Shown here in pieces: positions 1-9,475 of a DNA stretch of 64,000 nt (positions within the stretch are counted from its first letter, which is position 1; every line of letters begins with the position of its first letter). Below the pieces are notes generated by a model. That model made no database searches, was not told the DNA's origin, and saw nothing but the letters and a program-made list of their open reading frames with translations. Made by a program: the position numbers and the translations under genes. The DNA is from Pseudobacter sp. Lineage in GTDB: Bacteria; Bacteroidota; Bacteroidia; Chitinophagales; Chitinophagaceae. The stretch lies in assembly GCA_017849455.1 (NCBI GenBank), contig JAFIGX010000022.1, forward strand, positions 248,001-312,000. Reading direction: 5' to 3'.

Positions 1-31
1 GTATCATTGTATTACGCTAGATTTCTAATAT

Positions 32-1951
32 TTATTTCTTCAGAAAGAACTGGATCACAAAGAAAAGCAGGATGCTCAGCACCATCAGCAGCACATAGCT
101 GCCTACCTGTCCGCTTTGTATGAGCCTCACCTGGCGGCTGGTATAATTCACCAGTTTGCCTACGCCATTCACTACCCAGTCTATCAGGTCTCTTTCAATA
201 AACGAGTTCAGGAATTTTCCGAACCAGTTGATGGGCTTCACGATGATGGCATTGTAGGCTTCATCGACATACCATTTATTGGCCAGCACTTTGCCAAAGC
301 CTGCAGGCTCTCCCAATTCAGGGTTCCTGCTGAACCGGCCAAGGGCGATAAAGATGGCGATGGCGGCAATGGCCACGGACACGCCCATCAGGAGGTATTC
401 CGTATTATGATCGAGCGCATGCTCGTGCGCATGTTTGGCGGATTCTGCAAAGATGGGCGACAGGAAGTGCTCCAATGAATGGGCATTCTTCATCAGCACT
501 TCGGGGATACCGACCCATCCGCCCACAACACTGAGGATGGCCAGCACTACCAGCGGAATGGTCATGGCAGCCGGACTTTCATGCACGTGATGCCGCTGTT
601 CTTCAGTGCCCCGGAAAGAGCCCAGGAAGGTAGTGGCATACAGGCGGAACATATAGAATGCCGTCATGGCGGCACCGGCAACGCCGAGAATCCAATACAG
701 TTTATTGCTTTCCCAGGCAGCGGCCAGGATCTCATCTTTGGAGAAGAAGCCGGCGAACGGCGGGATGCCTGCAATGGCGATACAACCCAATAAGAAAGTG
801 ATATGGGTGATGGGAAGATGTTTTCTCAGTCCGCCCATTTTGCGGATATCCTGCTCATGATGCATGGCATGGATCACGGAGCCGGCGCCCAGGAAGAGCA
901 GGGCTTTGAAAAAAGCATGGGTCATTACATGGAATACAGCGCCGGTGTATGCGCCCACGCCGAGGCCAAGGAACATATAACCCAGTTGGCTAACCGTAGA
1001 GTAGGCCAGTACTTTTTTGATATCGTTTTGTTTGAGCGCAATGGTAGCGGCAAGAAGGGCGGTCATCAACCCGATCACAGCCACTACTGTTTGCGTGATG
1101 GGCGCCATCGTGTACAAAATATTGCTCCGCGCGATCATATAAATACCGGCCGTTACCATGGTAGCGGCATGGATCAGCGCAGATACAGGCGTGGGGCCTG
1201 CCATGGCATCGGGCAACCAGGTGTATAATGGTATTTGTGCGCTCTTACCGGTAGCCCCTACGAAAAGGAGCAGCGTAATACCGGTAATATCGGTAGCAGA
1301 TAATTTGCTGAACAGGTCGAACACACCGGTATGCTCAGGAGTTGAATAGGTAACGGTGCCGAGTTTGGCAATGAGCCAGAAGATGGCGAGCAGGAAGCCC
1401 AGGTCGCCGATCCGGTTCATCACGAAGGCTTTTTTGGCAGCGTTGTTATATTCAGTGTTTTTGAACCAATAGCCGATCAGTAAATAAGAACAGAGACCAA
1501 CACCTTCCCAGCCGATGAACATGATCACGAAATTGCTGCCGAGCACCAAGAGCAGCATGGAGAAAACGAAGAGGTTGAGGTATGAAAAATAGCGTGCGTA
1601 ATGCGGGCCTTCCTCTTCATGCATATAGGCCGTGGAATACAGGTGTATGAAAAAGCCAACGCCCGTAATTATCAGGAGGAACAGCGAAGAAAGCTGGTCG
1701 ACCTGGAAGGCGAAGGGAATGGAAAGTTTGCCGACGCTGATGAAATCGAAGAAATGGGCCACATGGGTATGCCCGTTCTTTACGTCGAGGAAGATCAATA
1801 TACTCACTACAAATGAGGCCAGGAGCGTTCCGCAGCCGATCAGGCTCACCAGGGATTTCGAAAGCTGATTCCGGAACAGGCCATTGATCAGGAACCCGAT
1901 CAACGGGAGCACAGGAACTAACCAAACTGATTGTAAAATGCTGTTCATCAT
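32..1951 (-). CDS. nuoL: NADH-quinone oxidoreductase subunit L
   Basis: Proton-pumping antiporter-like subunit of the membrane arm of respiratory complex I (639 residues, the usual length). It is almost entirely hydrophobic with many membrane helices. Visible family landmarks are E149 in the WEG motif, K236 in GKSAQ, and the PDAMAGPTPVSALIHAATMV segment at about 248-267. The C-terminal part carries the long amphipathic lateral region. It is the most distal nuo gene visible. Two ATG codons (1951 and 1948) are possible starts. An ATG on the minus strand at 7-5, 25 nt past the stop, could be the start of nuoM, but only a few bases of it are visible. A heptamer-repeat hairpin separates this gene from nuoK. 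Confidence 0.97.
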   Translation of the reverse strand: MMNSILQSVWLVPVLPLIGFLINGLFRNQLSKSLVSLIGCGTLLASFVVSILIFLDVKNGHTHVAHFFDFISVGKLSIPFAFQVDQLSSLFLLIITGVGFFIHLYSTAYMHEEEGPHYARYFSYLNLFVFSMLLLVLGSNFVIMFIGWEGVGLCSYLLIGYWFKNTEYNNAAKKAFVMNRIGDLGFLLAIFWLIAKLGTVTYSTPEHTGVFDLFSKLSATDITGITLLLFVGATGKSAQIPLYTWLPDAMAGPTPVSALIHAATMVTAGIYMIARSNILYTMAPITQTVVAVIGLMTALLAATIALKQNDIKKVLAYSTVSQLGYMFLGLGVGAYTGAVFHVMTHAFFKALLFLGAGSVIHAMHHEQDIRKMGGLRKHLPITHITFLLGCIAIAGIPPFAGFFSKDEILAAAWESNKLYWILGVAGAAMTAFYMFRLYATTFLGSFRGTEEQRHHVHESPAAMTIPLVVLAILSVVGGWVGIPEVLMKNAHSLEHFLSPIFAESAKHAHEHALDHNTEYLLMGVSVAIAAIAIFIALGRFSRNPELGEPAGFGKVLANKWYVDEAYNAIIVKPINWFGKFLNSFIERDLIDWVVNGVGKLVNYTSRQVRLIQSGQVGSYVLLMVLSILLFFVIQFFLKK

Positions 1952-1965
1952 AAAGCGAATTGAAA

Positions 1966-2048
1966 ACTGAGGTCTGAGGTCCGAAGTCTGAAGTTGGAGG
2001 TTTAAAGTCAGAGGCCCCTCAGGCTTCCTACTTCAGACCTCCGATCTC
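1966..2048. repeat. Heptamer-array hairpin between nuoK and nuoL
   Basis: The 102-nt gap between nuoK and nuoL is filled by two opposed arrays of 7-nt units. The left arm (about 1966-2014) reads CTGAGG, TCTGAGG, TCCGAAG, TCTGAAG, TTGGAGG, TTTAAAG, TCAGAGG. The right arm (about 2017-2048) reads CCTCAGG, CTTCCTA, CTTCAGA, CCTCCGA, TCTCATT. Aligning one arm with the reverse complement of the other gives about 28 of 39 matches. It shares the 12-mer ACTTCAGACCTC with the element at 41855-41971. It lies inside the operon and has no clear T-run, so it is unlikely to be a plain terminator. Confidence 0.8.
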
Positions 2049-2053
2049 ATTCC

Positions 2054-2383
2054 TCAATGTTTCAGCCTGTTCAAAAAATTTACGTCGACCGAATGCACGT
2101 TCCGGTACATCATCACGATAATGGCCAACCCAACACTCACCTCGGCCGCTGCCACTACCATGATAAAGAACACGAATAACTGCCCATCGATACCGGCAGT
2201 AGGGTTCGTGGCCGCACCGGCCAAATGATGCATCTTGGAGAAGGCCACCAGCAGCAGGTTCACGGCATTCAGCATAAGCTCGATGCACATGAAGATGATA
2301 ATGGCATTCCGGCGCGTAAGCACACCTGCGATCCCGATACAGAACAGCGCAAGTGACAGTACTATATAATATTCGATCTTCAT
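2054..2383 (-). CDS. nuoK: NADH-quinone oxidoreductase subunit K
   Basis: Small membrane subunit of complex I (109 residues, family norm about 100). It has three hydrophobic helices and the two buried glutamates expected for proton transfer, E35 in the CIELML motif and E81 in the AAEVSVGLAI motif. The gene is 15 nt downstream of nuoJ in the operon and 102 nt upstream of nuoL, where the heptamer hairpin sits. Confidence 0.96.
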   Translation of the reverse strand: MKIEYYIVLSLALFCIGIAGVLTRRNAIIIFMCIELMLNAVNLLLVAFSKMHHLAGAATNPTAGIDGQLFVFFIMVVAAAEVSVGLAIIVMMYRNVHSVDVNFLNRLKH

Positions 2384-2398
2384 AATCTGGTTGGTTTA

Positions 2399-2902
2399 TC
2401 AATCTCCTTTCTTTCCTATCACTACGGTCCCTACCATTGCACTGAGAAATAAGATACTGCTGATCTCGAATGGAACTACATAATCGGTGAACAAGACTTT
2501 GCCCAGGTTCCCGACCAAACCGATATCCCCCTCTTTCAATTGAACGAGCTGGCCATGCTTCTCGGCAGTTTTGAGGGCAGCTACCAGTACGAGAAGCAGA
2601 CAGCCTCCTGAAACCACTCCGGCCAGTTTGAGCCATTTGTTCTTTTTGGGTTCTGTCTCCGTATTCAGGTTCATCAGCATGACCACGAACAGGAACAGTA
2701 CCATGATGGCGCCGGCATATACGATGATGTTCACGATGCCGAGGAATTGTGCGTTCATCAGGATATAATGACCTGAGATCGCAAAGAAGGTGCCTATCAG
2801 CCACAATATGCTATGGATGGGATTCCGGCTGATGACGACCATTAATGCACTGCCGATTGCCAGCACACTTAAAAAATAAAATAAGAATACAGTTACACTC
2901 AT
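2399..2902 (-). CDS. nuoJ: NADH-quinone oxidoreductase subunit J
   Basis: Membrane subunit of complex I (167 residues). About five hydrophobic segments are visible, with the family block VNIIVYAGAIMVLFLFVVML at about residues 56-75, which corresponds to the pi-bulge helix region in characterised NuoJ proteins. The C-terminal segment (residues 115-167) is shorter than in enterobacterial NuoJ. The spacing is 16 nt to nuoI and 15 nt to nuoK, consistent with one transcript. Confidence 0.95.
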   Translation of the reverse strand: MSVTVFLFYFLSVLAIGSALMVVISRNPIHSILWLIGTFFAISGHYILMNAQFLGIVNIIVYAGAIMVLFLFVVMLMNLNTETEPKKNKWLKLAGVVSGGCLLLVLVAALKTAEKHGQLVQLKEGDIGLVGNLGKVLFTDYVVPFEISSILFLSAMVGTVVIGKKGD

Positions 2903-2918
2903 GGTGCTTGTGGATGAT

Positions 2919-3473
2919 TTAGTTCGCCTCTTGCTTTTTTGCCCTGTTACCTAATGCTTTCCGGTATTCTTCCGGATTTTCTTTCGGATCCGGGATCAAC
3001 AGGTCCGGCTTGCCATAGATCAGTCCTTTGCGCTGATAATTGGAAGGCGCAAAGGTTTCGCTCAGGTAGATCGCATCTTTTGGGCAAGCTTCTTCACAAA
3101 GGCCACAGAAAATACAACGCAGCATATTGATCTCGTATTTGGCCGCATATTTTTCTTCGCGGTACAGGTGTTCTTCTCCCGGCAGGCGTTCTGCTGCTTC
3201 CATGGTGATCGCTTCAGCAGGACAGGCAACAGCACAAAGGCCACAGGCAGTGCAGCGTTCCCGTCCTTCCTCATCCCTGTTCAGGATATGCAGACCGCGG
3301 AATACCGGGCTGAAAGGGCGTTTCTGTTCAGGAAAACTGATCGTGGCCTTTCTTTTGAAGATATGCCTGAAAGTGATCATCATTCCCTTCCAGATATTCC
3401 ACAGGTAGAGCCTTTCCACGAAGGTCATGGGCTTTCGCTCCACCGGTCTCGCTCTGCTCGTTAAAGATTGCAT
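2919..3473 (-). CDS. nuoI: NADH-quinone oxidoreductase subunit I (2x[4Fe-4S])
   Basis: Peripheral-arm ferredoxin-like subunit that passes electrons between NuoG and NuoB (184 residues). Two CxxCxxCxxxCP motifs for the N6a/N6b clusters are clear: C74, C77, C80, C84 and C120, C123, C126, C130. The N-terminus (residues 1-60) is basic and amphipathic and contacts the membrane arm in the family. The start at 3473 preserves the typical MQSLTSRA N-terminus. It lies 55 nt after nuoH. Confidence 0.96.
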   Translation of the reverse strand: MQSLTSRARPVERKPMTFVERLYLWNIWKGMMITFRHIFKRKATISFPEQKRPFSPVFRGLHILNRDEEGRERCTACGLCAVACPAEAITMEAAERLPGEEHLYREEKYAAKYEINMLRCIFCGLCEEACPKDAIYLSETFAPSNYQRKGLIYGKPDLLIPDPKENPEEYRKALGNRAKKQEAN

Positions 3474-3528
3474 ATTCTATATTGATTAGAATGACTTTTA
3501 TTATTTGCTTCAGCGGCCGAAGCTACCA

Positions 3529-4590
3529 TTATTTTTTCAACCACAATACCACAGCGGCTGTCAGGATCATATTGAACAGCGCCAAAGGTATCAATCTTTT
3601 CCAGCACAGGTTCATGAGCTGATCATAGCGGAAACGGGGGATGGTCCACCGTACCCACATGAACAGGAATATGAAGATAGCCGTCTTCGCAAACAGGCAT
3701 AGTCCCTGTAACAAGGCCATCCAGTTCTGCCCGATCCTTTCCATCAGGGCCGCATCATTCACGAAAGGAATGTCATATCCGCCCCAGAACAGGGTGGCCA
3801 TGATCACACTGCTGATGAACATATTGATATATTCGGCAAACAGGTAGAACCCAAGCTTCATGGATGAGTATTCCTGGTGGTAACCGAAGTTCAGTTCATT
3901 CTCCGCTTCGGGAAGGTCGAATGGCGTACGGTTACATTCTGCAAAGGCGCAGATCAGGAAGATCAGAAAGCCCAATGGCTGGTACAATACATTATACCAA
4001 CCGTCCATTTGCTGACCTACGATCACGCTCATCTTCAAAGAACCTGTCAGCATCAGCAACGCGATCAGCGAAAGGCCCATGGGCAATTCGTAGGAGATCA
4101 CCTGCGAAGCGCCACGCAGGGCGGCAAGCAGGGAGAATTTATTGTTCGATGCCCATCCTCCGATCATGATGCCGTATACGCCCATGCTCACGACGCCGAA
4201 CACATAGAGGATGCCGATGTTGATATCTGTGATCTGCAGACTTACCTGCCGTCCGAATACCTCTATATTCCCTCCCCATGGTATCACGGCAGAGGTCATC
4301 ATGGCTGTCAGCATCGCCAGGCAGGGGCCCAGTACGAATAGCATCCTGTTCGATGTATTCGGAATGATCTCTTCTTTCATGAACAATTTCAATCCGTCTG
4401 CCAGGGGTTGCAGAATGCCGAAGGGACCGGCCCTGTTGGGGCCTCTGCGGTCCTGCATCACGGCAGCCACTTTGCGTTCGGCATAGGTCTCATACATCGC
4501 GATCACCAACGATACGGAGATGATACCGATGATCAGCACCAATTTCTCGATGAGAAAAAACCAATCAAATGCTAATAAAACTACCTGCAT
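3529..4590 (-). CDS. nuoH: NADH-quinone oxidoreductase subunit H
   Basis: Membrane subunit that forms the quinone-binding chamber with NuoB and NuoD (353 residues, about eight helices). Conserved landmarks are YAERKVAAVMQDRRGPN near residues 36-52, the GPFGILQPLADGLKLFMKE segment just after it, and PFDLPEAENEL (about 223-233). It lies 58 nt downstream of nuoG and 55 nt upstream of nuoI. Confidence 0.96.
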   Translation of the reverse strand: MQVVLLAFDWFFLIEKLVLIIGIISVSLVIAMYETYAERKVAAVMQDRRGPNRAGPFGILQPLADGLKLFMKEEIIPNTSNRMLFVLGPCLAMLTAMMTSAVIPWGGNIEVFGRQVSLQITDINIGILYVFGVVSMGVYGIMIGGWASNNKFSLLAALRGASQVISYELPMGLSLIALLMLTGSLKMSVIVGQQMDGWYNVLYQPLGFLIFLICAFAECNRTPFDLPEAENELNFGYHQEYSSMKLGFYLFAEYINMFISSVIMATLFWGGYDIPFVNDAALMERIGQNWMALLQGLCLFAKTAIFIFLFMWVRWTIPRFRYDQLMNLCWKRLIPLALFNMILTAAVVLWLKK

Positions 4591-4648
4591 GATGAATTTT
4601 TATATTGCCGGCACCCCCCTCACGGCAGGAGCGCCTTCCTCGAATATT

Positions 4649-5770
4649 TTATTGATTATTGTCGATGGCCTGCTGTCCGTTCGGTCTCGGCTTTTCAAAA
4701 TCCGTACTATGCGCCGGTCCCTCGATCTTCGACAGATCGATATCCTTCCTGTTCACTTCACTTACGCTATGGATATCCATCAGCAACCTCGGCTGGCGGC
4801 CTCCCATTACTTCAGGCATTACTTCCGTAGGCATTTTGAGGCCCAGATACTGGCCCTGTGAGATCACGGAGTGACGGTTCACGTTAGTAGGCCCATCGAT
4901 CACCCAGTCGCTGGTCTTCTTTTTCTCGAAACGGCATTCATTACAGATCCAATCTTCCACTTCACCCCATTGGTCTTTGCGCGCTGTAACACGGAATACT
5001 TCATCGCCGCGATACCAGAGCGTAACATGCCCTTTGCATTTCGGGCAATCGCGGTGAGCGTCGACAGGTTTCAGGAACCATACGCGGTTCTTGAAACGGA
5101 AAGTTTTATCGGTGAGCGCTCCAACCGGGCAAACATCGATCACGTTACCGATGAAATCATTGTCGAGCGATTTCTCGATATAGGTAGCGATCTCTGAATG
5201 GTCTCCGCGGTCGAGCACGCCATGTACACGTTTATTGGTGAGCTGGTCGGCGGTGAACACACAACGGTAGCAAAGGATGCAACGGGTCATGTGCAACTGG
5301 ATATAGGGTCCGAGGTCGTGCTTATGGAATGTACGGCGACCGAATTCATAACGGGTGCCTTCTTTTCCGTGTTCATAGCTCAGGTCCTGCAGGTGGCATT
5401 CACCGGCCTGGTCGCAGATAGGGCAATCGAGCGGGTGGTTGATCAACAGGAACTCCACTACACCATTGCGGGCATCGATCACACGTTCGCTGGTGATATT
5501 CTTTACTACCATCCCATCCATCACATTGGTACGGCAACTGGCCACCAGTTTAGGCATCGGGCGGGGATCGGCGGTTGAACCGGCCGCTACTTCCACCAGG
5601 CAGGTGCGGCATTTTCCGCCACTACCTTTCAGTTTCGAATAATAACACATGGCTGGCGGCGCCACATCTCCCCCGATCATGCGTGCTGCATTCAGGATAG
5701 ATGTGCCTGGCTCCACTTCAATGGTGATATTATCGATGGTGACCTTGAATAATTTCTTTTCCTCAGCCAT
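4649..5770 (-). CDS. nuoG: NADH-quinone oxidoreductase subunit G, short form
   Basis: Iron-sulphur subunit of the complex I peripheral arm. The N-terminal [2Fe-2S] ferredoxin domain has C42, C54, C57 and C79. The next cluster region has H112, C116, C119 and C125, and another [4Fe-4S] set has C164, C167, C170 and C214. A last four-cysteine set (C242, C245, C276, C279) is the remnant of the molybdopterin-type 4Fe-4S domain. At 373 residues it lacks the large inactive molybdopterin-oxidoreductase domain of the 900-residue E. coli type. A short NuoG is common in Bacteroidota, so this is normal for the lineage and not a truncation by mutation. Confidence 0.93.
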   Translation of the reverse strand: MAEEKKLFKVTIDNITIEVEPGTSILNAARMIGGDVAPPAMCYYSKLKGSGGKCRTCLVEVAAGSTADPRPMPKLVASCRTNVMDGMVVKNITSERVIDARNGVVEFLLINHPLDCPICDQAGECHLQDLSYEHGKEGTRYEFGRRTFHKHDLGPYIQLHMTRCILCYRCVFTADQLTNKRVHGVLDRGDHSEIATYIEKSLDNDFIGNVIDVCPVGALTDKTFRFKNRVWFLKPVDAHRDCPKCKGHVTLWYRGDEVFRVTARKDQWGEVEDWICNECRFEKKKTSDWVIDGPTNVNRHSVISQGQYLGLKMPTEVMPEVMGGRQPRLLMDIHSVSEVNRKDIDLSKIEGPAHSTDFEKPRPNGQQAIDNNQ

Positions 5771-5802
5771 ATATTTATATTTCTCGCAAATTATTTATTG
5801 TG

Positions 5803-7161
5803 TTACGCTGTAACCGGCACGGGCAGCGGATCGGCATAATGCGCCAGTCCGAAGTTACGGTGCTGGCTTTCTACCGGGTTGTCCACATGCCATTCGAACT
5901 CATCGCGGAAATGGCGGATGGCTGCTGCAACGGGCCAGGCCGCTGCATCGCCAAGCGGGCAGATGGTATTGCCTTCGATCTTGCGCTGGATATCCCAGAG
6001 CAGATCGATATCGCTTTTCTTGCCCTTTCCATATTCTATATTCTTCAGGATCTTTTCCATCCAGCCGGTGCCTTCGCGGCAGGGAGAACACTGTCCGCAG
6101 CTTTCATGACGGTAGAACCGCGCCAGTGTAAGAGTGTTGCGCACCACGCACTGGTCTTCGTCGAGTACGATGAAACCGCCGCTACCCATCATGCTACCGG
6201 TGGCAAAGCCGCCATCGGCAAGGCTTTCATAGGTCATCATGCGTGTTTCTCCTTTTGCCGTTTTCAGCAGCAGGTTGGCAGGAAGGATGGGAACGGAAGA
6301 ACCGCCGGGGATGCAGGCTTTGAGCCTTTTCCCATTGGCGATGCCACCGCAGTATTCGTCGCTGTAAAGAAATTCTTCCACGGAGATCGTCATGTCGATC
6401 TCATAAACGCCGGGCTTATTGATATTGCCGCAGGCGGAAATGAGTTTTGTGCCGGTAGATTTGCCGATACCGATCTTCGCATACTCCTCACCGCCATCAT
6501 TGATGATAGGCACAACGGCTGCCAGCGTTTCCACGTTGTTCACTACGGTTGGACAATCCCACAAACCTTTCACTGCCGGGAAAGGAGGCTTGATGCGGGG
6601 ATTACCACGCTTGCCTTCCAGTGATTCGAGCAATGCTGTTTCCTCACCGCAGATATAAGCGCCGGCGCCACGCTGAACATATACCTGGCAATCGAAGCCC
6701 GAGCCAAGGATATTTTTTCCAAGCCATCCGTTCTGGTTGGCTTCGGCGATAGCCTGTTCTAATATATCCACGATCCACGCATATTCGCCACGGATATAGA
6801 TATACGTTCTGTTCGAACCCAGTGCATAGGAAGAAACGATCAGTCCTTCAATGAGCAGATGGGGAATGAACTCCATCAGGTAGCGGTCTTTGAAAGTACC
6901 GGGCTCCGATTCATCGGCATTGCATACGAGGTAACGGGGCACCCCTTCCGGTTTGGCCAGGAAGCTCCATTTCATGCCTGCCGGGAAACCCGCGCCACCC
7001 CTGCCCCGCAGGCCGCTCTTCTTCACTTCTTCTGTGACCTGGTCGGGGCTCATGGTCTTCAGCGCTTTCTCCACACTGCGATAACCGCCTTCACGGCGAT
7101 ATACTTCGTAGGTAAGAATACCTTCTACATGCGCTTTGTTCAATAATAGTTTTCTACCCAT
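5803..7161 (-). CDS. nuoF: NADH-quinone oxidoreductase subunit F (NADH/FMN site)
   Basis: NADH-oxidising subunit with FMN and the N3 [4Fe-4S] cluster (452 residues from this start). It contains the glycine-rich GLRGRGGAGFPAG NADH-binding loop near residue 55, the GAGAYICGEETALLESLEG FMN region, and the SCGQCSPCREGT cluster motif in the C-terminal part. The start at 7161 (MGRKLLLNKAH) fits the family; an in-frame ATG at 7203 would overlap the end of nuoE and add 14 unconserved residues. The gap to nuoE is 10 nt. Confidence 0.95.
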   Translation of the reverse strand: MGRKLLLNKAHVEGILTYEVYRREGGYRSVEKALKTMSPDQVTEEVKKSGLRGRGGAGFPAGMKWSFLAKPEGVPRYLVCNADESEPGTFKDRYLMEFIPHLLIEGLIVSSYALGSNRTYIYIRGEYAWIVDILEQAIAEANQNGWLGKNILGSGFDCQVYVQRGAGAYICGEETALLESLEGKRGNPRIKPPFPAVKGLWDCPTVVNNVETLAAVVPIINDGGEEYAKIGIGKSTGTKLISACGNINKPGVYEIDMTISVEEFLYSDEYCGGIANGKRLKACIPGGSSVPILPANLLLKTAKGETRMMTYESLADGGFATGSMMGSGGFIVLDEDQCVVRNTLTLARFYRHESCGQCSPCREGTGWMEKILKNIEYGKGKKSDIDLLWDIQRKIEGNTICPLGDAAAWPVAAAIRHFRDEFEWHVDNPVESQHRNFGLAHYADPLPVPVTA

Positions 7162-7171
7162 TATAATTTTT

Positions 7172-7666
7172 TTAATTGCCCGCCCTGGCGCGCAATTCTT
7201 CAATAATGCTATCTACTTTTTCACGGGTAAGATGTTCACGGAAATTTTTGCCCAGTTGCATCATCGGCGCGTAGCCGCAGGCGCCCAGGCATTCTACTGT
7301 CTTCAATGTGAACAGTCCATCGGGCGTGGTCTCACCCACAGCGATACCCAGTTTTTCTTTGATATATTCTATGATATCGTCACTTCCTTTCAACATGCAG
7401 GGGCCTGTCTGGCAAACTTCGAACAGGTAACGGCCCACAGGCTTCAGGTTGTACATGCTATAGAAAGTCGCGACTTCATATACTTCGATCGGTTCGAGGT
7501 TCAGCAGACCCGCCACATAGTCCATCGTTTCGGCGCTCAGCCATCCCCCAAATTCTTCCTGCGCCAGGTGCAAAACAGGGAGCAAAGCGCTTTTCTGTTT
7601 CCCGTCGGGATACCGTGCCATGATCTCCTGCACCTTCTTTAATTTATCGTCTGAAAACTTGGTCAT
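7172..7666 (-). CDS. nuoE: NADH-quinone oxidoreductase subunit E ([2Fe-2S])
   Basis: Thioredoxin-like [2Fe-2S] subunit carrying cluster N1a (164 residues). The four ligands are C85 and C90 (CQTGPC) and C126 and C130 (CLGAC). Together with NuoF and NuoG it forms the NADH dehydrogenase module. It lies between nuoD (23 nt) and nuoF (10 nt). Confidence 0.96.
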   Translation of the reverse strand: MTKFSDDKLKKVQEIMARYPDGKQKSALLPVLHLAQEEFGGWLSAETMDYVAGLLNLEPIEVYEVATFYSMYNLKPVGRYLFEVCQTGPCMLKGSDDIIEYIKEKLGIAVGETTPDGLFTLKTVECLGACGYAPMMQLGKNFREHLTREKVDSIIEELRARAGN

Positions 7667-7689
7667 ATAGATCTGAATAACAAATTTTT

Positions 7690-8925
7690 TTAAGCGTCCA
7701 TTTCACCGGCGATCAGGTTCAGTGAGCTCATCACGATGATGGCGTCACTGAGCATAGCGCCTTTGGTGATCTCTTCGAATGCCTGGTAATAGATAAAGCA
7801 GGGCCTGCGGAAATGGAGGCGGTACGGTGTACGGCCGCCGTCACTGATCAGGTAAAAGCCCAGCTCTCCATTGGCGCCTTCAACGGGGAAATACAATTCA
7901 CCTTTCGGGATATCGATCTCGCCCATCACGATCTTGAAATGCCAGATCAGCGCTTCCATCTTCGTGTATACGTCTTTCTTCTCCGGCAAATAATATTCGG
8001 GAGCATCGGCATGGTATACACTGGCTTCGGCGCCTTTGAACTCCTGCACTTTCCGATAAGCCTGTTCGATGATGCGGAGCGATTGCCACATCTCCTGGTT
8101 GCGGACCAGGAAGCGGTCGTAACAGTCGCCGGTACTGCCTACCGGTATATCGAATTCAAAATCTTCGTAGCTGCTGTAAGGGGAATGAATGCGTACGTCA
8201 TAGTCGACCCCTGCGGCGCGGAGGTTGGGACCGGTGAACCCGTAGTTCAGTGCGCGTTCAGCGCTGATAGGGCCGGCGCCGATGGTACGTTCCATGAAAA
8301 TGCGGTTGCGCGAGAAAAGATTTTCGAATTCTTTCAGCACAGCCGGGTATTCTTTCAGGAATTTTTCGATCTTCTCAAATGCTGTAGCTGTGAAATCCCT
8401 TTCAAAACCGCCCACGCGCCCAATATTGGTAGTAAGGCGGGAGCCACATACTTCCTCATATATTTCGTAGATGAGTTCACGGTATTGCATCACGTAGAGG
8501 AAACCGGTATAAGCGCCAGTATCGACCCCTACAATGGAATTGCAGATGAGGTGGTCGGAAATGCGGGCCAGTTCCATGATGATGACGCGGAGATAGTCGA
8601 CCCGCTTGGGTGTCTGAACGCCCAGTAATTTTTCGCAGGTGAGATGCCATCCCATGTTGTTGATGGGAGCTGAGCAATAGTTCAACCTGTCGGTAAGCGG
8701 GGTGATCTGGTAGAGAGGTCTTCTTTCGGCCAGTTTTTCGAAGGCCCTGTGAATATAGCCAACGGTCTGCTCTGCGGAGATGATGCGTTCCCCATCCAGT
8801 TCCAGGATATTCTGGAACACCCCGTGCGTGGCCGGGTGTGTGGGCCCGAGGTTCAACGTGGTGGTCTGCTTCTCGATGGAGCCTTCCGGCAGCCTGATAT
8901 TCTTATGTTGTATAACGTCGGACAT
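7690..8925 (-). CDS. nuoD: NADH-quinone oxidoreductase subunit D
   Basis: 49-kDa-type subunit related to the large subunit of [NiFe] hydrogenases (411 residues). It forms the quinone-reducing site with NuoB. Visible landmarks are LNLGPTHPATHG near residue 24, GYIHRAFEKLAE near 57, and the C-terminal IVMSSLNLIAGEMDA. nuoC is a separate gene here, not fused to nuoD as in E. coli. Confidence 0.96.
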   Translation of the reverse strand: MSDVIQHKNIRLPEGSIEKQTTTLNLGPTHPATHGVFQNILELDGERIISAEQTVGYIHRAFEKLAERRPLYQITPLTDRLNYCSAPINNMGWHLTCEKLLGVQTPKRVDYLRVIIMELARISDHLICNSIVGVDTGAYTGFLYVMQYRELIYEIYEEVCGSRLTTNIGRVGGFERDFTATAFEKIEKFLKEYPAVLKEFENLFSRNRIFMERTIGAGPISAERALNYGFTGPNLRAAGVDYDVRIHSPYSSYEDFEFDIPVGSTGDCYDRFLVRNQEMWQSLRIIEQAYRKVQEFKGAEASVYHADAPEYYLPEKKDVYTKMEALIWHFKIVMGEIDIPKGELYFPVEGANGELGFYLISDGGRTPYRLHFRRPCFIYYQAFEEITKGAMLSDAIIVMSSLNLIAGEMDA

Positions 8926-8967
8926 AAAATTTTATAAAGGTCTGTTCACATTTGCTCATGGCGTTGA

Positions 8968-9471
8968 TCATCTTCCGAACATCTCGTCGTCTTTATCGAT
9001 CCTCGTCTGGTCTTCGAGCGGGTACTCTTTTCTCATGGGGAAATAATCCATCTCATCCACATTGAGGATGCGTTTGAGATTGGGATGCCCGATGAAATTG
9101 ACGCCGAAGAAATCGTAGGTCTCCCTTTCCATCCAGTTGGCGGCTGCGTACAGGGCAGTGGCGCTGAAGATGTCGGGCTGGCCGATGGACGTAAACACTT
9201 TGAAACGGAGGCGCACATTATCGACCATATTATGCAGGTGATAAACGATGGCCAGTTCCCTGCCTTTCTCATCGGGATAATGAACGGCCTGCAGATCGGT
9301 CAGGAAGCGGAATTGAAGGGTCTCATCGTCGAACAGGAACTGAAGCACTTTCAGGTTCAGTTCTTTGGGTGCTTCGAATGTGAGCATGCCATAAGGCTCT
9401 TCAAAATGCTGTACCTGTTCTCCGAATTTCTCTGTGAGCCGTTGTTTGATATAATCGTTGTTCAAAGCCAT
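8968..9471 (-). CDS. nuoC: NADH-quinone oxidoreductase subunit C
   Basis: 30-kDa-type subunit of the complex I connecting module (167 residues). The conserved signature ERETYDFFGVNFIGHPNLKR (about 127-146) and the C-terminal DYFPMRKEYPLED are present. It lies 4 nt downstream of nuoB and 42 nt upstream of nuoD. Confidence 0.95.
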   Translation of the reverse strand: MALNNDYIKQRLTEKFGEQVQHFEEPYGMLTFEAPKELNLKVLQFLFDDETLQFRFLTDLQAVHYPDEKGRELAIVYHLHNMVDNVRLRFKVFTSIGQPDIFSATALYAAANWMERETYDFFGVNFIGHPNLKRILNVDEMDYFPMRKEYPLEDQTRIDKDDEMFGR

Positions 9472-9475
9472 TTTT

